A stretch of DNA of 64,000 nt, taken from positions 1 through 64,000 of the forward strand of contig NZ_JAUSBA010000034.1 of NCBI RefSeq assembly GCF_030652235.1, written 5' to 3'. Positions 62,092 to 64,000 of the stretch are shown one piece after another. The stretch's first letter is position 1, and each line of letters starts with the position of its first letter. The notes under the pieces were generated by a model that saw only the letters and a program-made list of their open reading frames with translations, was not told the DNA's origin and searched no databases. This DNA is from Cypionkella sp. (GTDB lineage Bacteria; Pseudomonadota; Alphaproteobacteria; Rhodobacterales; Rhodobacteraceae). The position numbers and the translations under genes were made by a program.

Positions 62092-62449
62092 GCGCCGGAA
62101 GTTCTGTGGCGTGCAGCTTTGCGGTATTGCAAAGGCGCGGTCCGCCACTGGCTTTCCCGCAGATGAGCAGAACCAAGCGGGGCGTCGGTCCAAATTGTAG
62201 GCCGACGCCTCAACTTGCCGCCGCCGCCATCGCCGCTGACCGGGGGGCTATGCGCGTGATTTGGCGGTTGCCGCCAAGGCCCAGCCCGCGGTGCGGGACG
62301 CTTCGCAACTTGCGATCAGAGCGCGCAGATCCGCGCGTGACGCTTGTACAGTGAGGCCGCGCGCACGGTATTTTTCTCAGAGAGCCGTCGTTTAACGCGG
62401 TGATGGCATGGAGAGTACACCCAATCAACTTGGCAAGCGGCCGGCTGGG
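62092..62449. other. Intergenic stretch between tal and torT
   Basis: The 358 bases between convergent genes contain an inverted repeat with arms ggcgtcgg (62181-62188) and ccgacgcc (62202-62209), a possible transcription end for tal though without a T-run. No reading frame there looks coding on either strand. Confidence 0.5.
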
Positions 62450-63508
62450 TCAGTTCGATACCTTGAACACCGGGACGAATGACGCGGGTGTGAGGGATTC
62501 TTGTGTGCCGATCTCGTCGATGTTTTCGGGCGTCAGCGTGACAATGCGTGGCCCCGCATGCCGGATCGTCAGATTGCCTTCGATGGCCCGCACCGCAAGT
62601 TCGACCGCCAAGCGGCCTTGCAGCACGGCGAAATCAGTAGGGGCTGCCAGAATGCGTCCCCGCTTGATGCCGCGATAAACGCCGTGGCTGACATAGGTTG
62701 AGACAATTCCGATCCGGCCGGTCAAATTGCGGGCGCGCAGGATCGAAACGGCGGCCTCTGCCATCGGACCGCTGCCGACGAGGTAGTTCACCTCTGGCAC
62801 GCTGTCGAGAATGTCTTCAACCAAAAGCACCTGCTGATCAACCCCGGTATCGCCGTAGCGCGTGGCAACGATCTGCGCCGAACTTTCAGCAAGGGCTTCG
62901 AAAAACCCCTGTTCTACGAATTGCACCCAACCCGCACCTTTGGGGCCGGGGAACCACGCCAGCTTGACCGCAGGGCTGCCCTTTGGATGCCGTTGGGCGA
63001 TGGCGCGACCCGCCGCCGCGCCCATTTCCCGCCAAGACACGCTGGCTTTGGCCGAGATGCCTGCATCGTCCATGTCGTTTACCGCTGCGATGACGGGCAT
63101 CTGTTGGGCAATGTCCAGAACCGCAGGGGACAGGCCGTCATAAGACACTGGTCCAATAATCAGGGCATCCATATGGCGCTTGCCGCAGGCCTTGACCTGT
63201 TCGATCTGACGGTCGAGGTTTGGATAGCCGCCCGCCTCGTACAGGTCGAAGGAAACTCCAAGCCGGTTTGCTTCTTCGACCATGCCATAATTGACGCTCA
63301 GCCAATAGGCGTCTTTCAGATGCGGATAGAGTACGCAAAGCCGCCACGGCTTGGCTGCGTGGTCAAGCGGCTGATAAAGCAGCGGCTGCGTTTGGCTGTC
63401 ATCGTCAAACGGCACCGTTGGCGCTTCCAGTTGCCAAGATTCAGCGCGCGCGGATTGGCTGGCGAAGACGGCGCAGCTCGCAAATAGGATATGTCGCAAA
63501 AATCTCAT
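62450..63508 (-). CDS. torT: TMAO reductase system periplasmic protein TorT
   Basis: A 352-residue sugar-binding-protein-fold protein with a signal peptide (ILFASCAVFASQSARA). It has KPWRLCVLYPHLKDAYWLSV, NYGMVEEANRLGVSFDLYEA, GGYPNLDRQIEQVKACG and IIGPVSYDGLSP. These match TorT, which binds trimethylamine N-oxide in the periplasm and presents it to the sensor TorS. The start at 63508 gives a good signal peptide. It is divergent from torS, 56 bases apart. Confidence 0.87.
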   Translation of the reverse strand: MRFLRHILFASCAVFASQSARAESWQLEAPTVPFDDDSQTQPLLYQPLDHAAKPWRLCVLYPHLKDAYWLSVNYGMVEEANRLGVSFDLYEAGGYPNLDRQIEQVKACGKRHMDALIIGPVSYDGLSPAVLDIAQQMPVIAAVNDMDDAGISAKASVSWREMGAAAGRAIAQRHPKGSPAVKLAWFPGPKGAGWVQFVEQGFFEALAESSAQIVATRYGDTGVDQQVLLVEDILDSVPEVNYLVGSGPMAEAAVSILRARNLTGRIGIVSTYVSHGVYRGIKRGRILAAPTDFAVLQGRLAVELAVRAIEGNLTIRHAGPRIVTLTPENIDEIGTQESLTPASFVPVFKVSN

Positions 63509-63564
63509 GCCTTTGCTTCCATCCCCTGTAATCTGATCCCAGATCCCGGGTAAGGTTACGGAAG

Positions 63565-64000
63565 ATGCTGCACAAGTCCAGCCCATCACGCGTCAGTTTG
63601 GGGCGTATGCTGCTGATGGCCTTTTTGGTCATCGCGGGCTTGCCGACTCTGACCGGGGTTCTGGGTTGGATCGAGTTGCAGAAGGTCGCGCGCAACCAAA
63701 CCAATGTCATCAAGCAAACCATTCCGGCGATTTCCGAAGTGCGCGGCTTTACCGAGGAAATCAGCCGGATTGTCGTGGTCGCACCCGAACTTGCGGCCGT
63801 CACGACGGAAGCGGCACGGCGGAAACGTGCGGGCTATCTGGTTGCCCAAGCCGATGCGCTGAAACAGCGGGTTGCGCGCTATGAAGGCACGGGGGATGTG
63901 ATCCCGGCAGGGCTGGAACAGGCCGAAGCCGATGTCCGCAGTGGTATCGAGCGGCTTGACCGTCTGGTGCAGGACCGCATCATTGCCATCGCGGCACAGA
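63565..64000 (+). CDS. torS: Sensor histidine kinase TorS, N-terminal part (cut by window end)
   Basis: The frame from ATG 63565 stays open for 145 codons to the window end. It shows one membrane helix (GRMLLMAFLVIAGLPTLTGV) and then a helical periplasmic sensor region (NQTNVIKQTIPAISEVRGFT, RKRAGYLVAQADALKQRVAR). This is the layout of TorS, the hybrid kinase that reads TorT and TMAO. The kinase domains lie outside the window. Divergence from torT supports the call. Confidence 0.75.
   Translation, partial: MLHKSSPSRVSLGRMLLMAFLVIAGLPTLTGVLGWIELQKVARNQTNVIKQTIPAISEVRGFTEEISRIVVVAPELAAVTTEAARRKRAGYLVAQADALKQRVARYEGTGDVIPAGLEQAEADVRSGIERLDRLVQDRIIAIAAQ

Noticed and set aside
1-64000. tRNA or rRNA genes
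   Set aside because: I looked for T-loop strings such as ggttcgaatcc and for rRNA cores and found none in a convincing cloverleaf context; a covariance-model scan would settle this.

Overview
The window looks like chromosomal DNA of an alphaproteobacterium of the Rhodobacteraceae (Rhodobacter/Roseobacter group). The reasons are a high-GC sequence, an Mcl1-type L-malyl-CoA/beta-methylmalyl-CoA lyase closely resembling the Rhodobacter enzyme, a DUF1523 protein, the ftsE-ftsX-plsC order next to a zinc-ribbon membrane protein, a short bacterial SRP RNA, and scattered copies of the family's usual intergenic repeat (aaatactc / ggccaagatgaa). All family assignments rest on motif recognition and memory, not on searches.

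Region 0-1.5 kb is transposon debris: the start of an IS630-type transposase at the edge and a frameshifted IS5-type element. From 1.5 to 5.8 kb a minus-strand operon (sgaA-mclA-mtkA-mtkB) encodes part of the serine cycle: glyoxylate transamination, malate activation to malyl-CoA, and malyl-CoA cleavage. A divergent ScfR/PccR-like regulator stands in front of it. From 7 to 15.5 kb follow an MFS transporter, an FAD-linked 2-hydroxyacid dehydrogenase, a TesA-type esterase divergent from a YbbA/YbbP-type ABC exporter, and iolG behind a candidate IolR operator (GGAA-N6-TTCC). From 15.5 to 20.4 kb lies a gene graveyard: relics of caspase-like proteins, a trypsin-like protease and an OmpR-type response regulator, around an intact TAT-exported multicopper oxidase.

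From 20.5 to 33.7 kb are mostly housekeeping and accessory metabolic genes: denD-like epimerase, efp divergent from its lysylase epmA, pgsA-moaD-moaE, a P1 peptidase, an SDR, a RAYT transposase without its catalytic tyrosine, yghU, creatinase, an L,D-transpeptidase lipoprotein, and panB-panC. A decayed M20 peptidase precedes the most interesting region, 34.4-40.9 kb: a tight six-gene operon of a coiled-coil protein, two uncharacterised soluble proteins, a classical AAA ATPase with an altered Walker B, a small two-helix membrane protein and a DUF1523 membrane protein. I know no described function for it.

From 41 to 50 kb come pheT and pheS (with a small opposite-strand membrane gene between them), rpmI-rplT, pyk, an N-formylglutamate amidohydrolase homologue, an RTX-repeat protein and D-amino-acid aminotransferase. 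At 50.7 kb is mcl1 of the ethylmalonyl-CoA pathway. After relics of an AraC/GyrI regulator and an ATPase come accA, a sterol-desaturase-like hydroxylase, the ftsE-ftsX-plsC-tfoX-like operon, SRP RNA, a frameshifted nucleoside kinase, transaldolase, and divergent torT and torS (cut by the window end). Together the set suggests a metabolically versatile cell that handles C1/C2 compounds, glyoxylate and propionyl-CoA intermediates, inositol, creatine and probably trimethylamine N-oxide.
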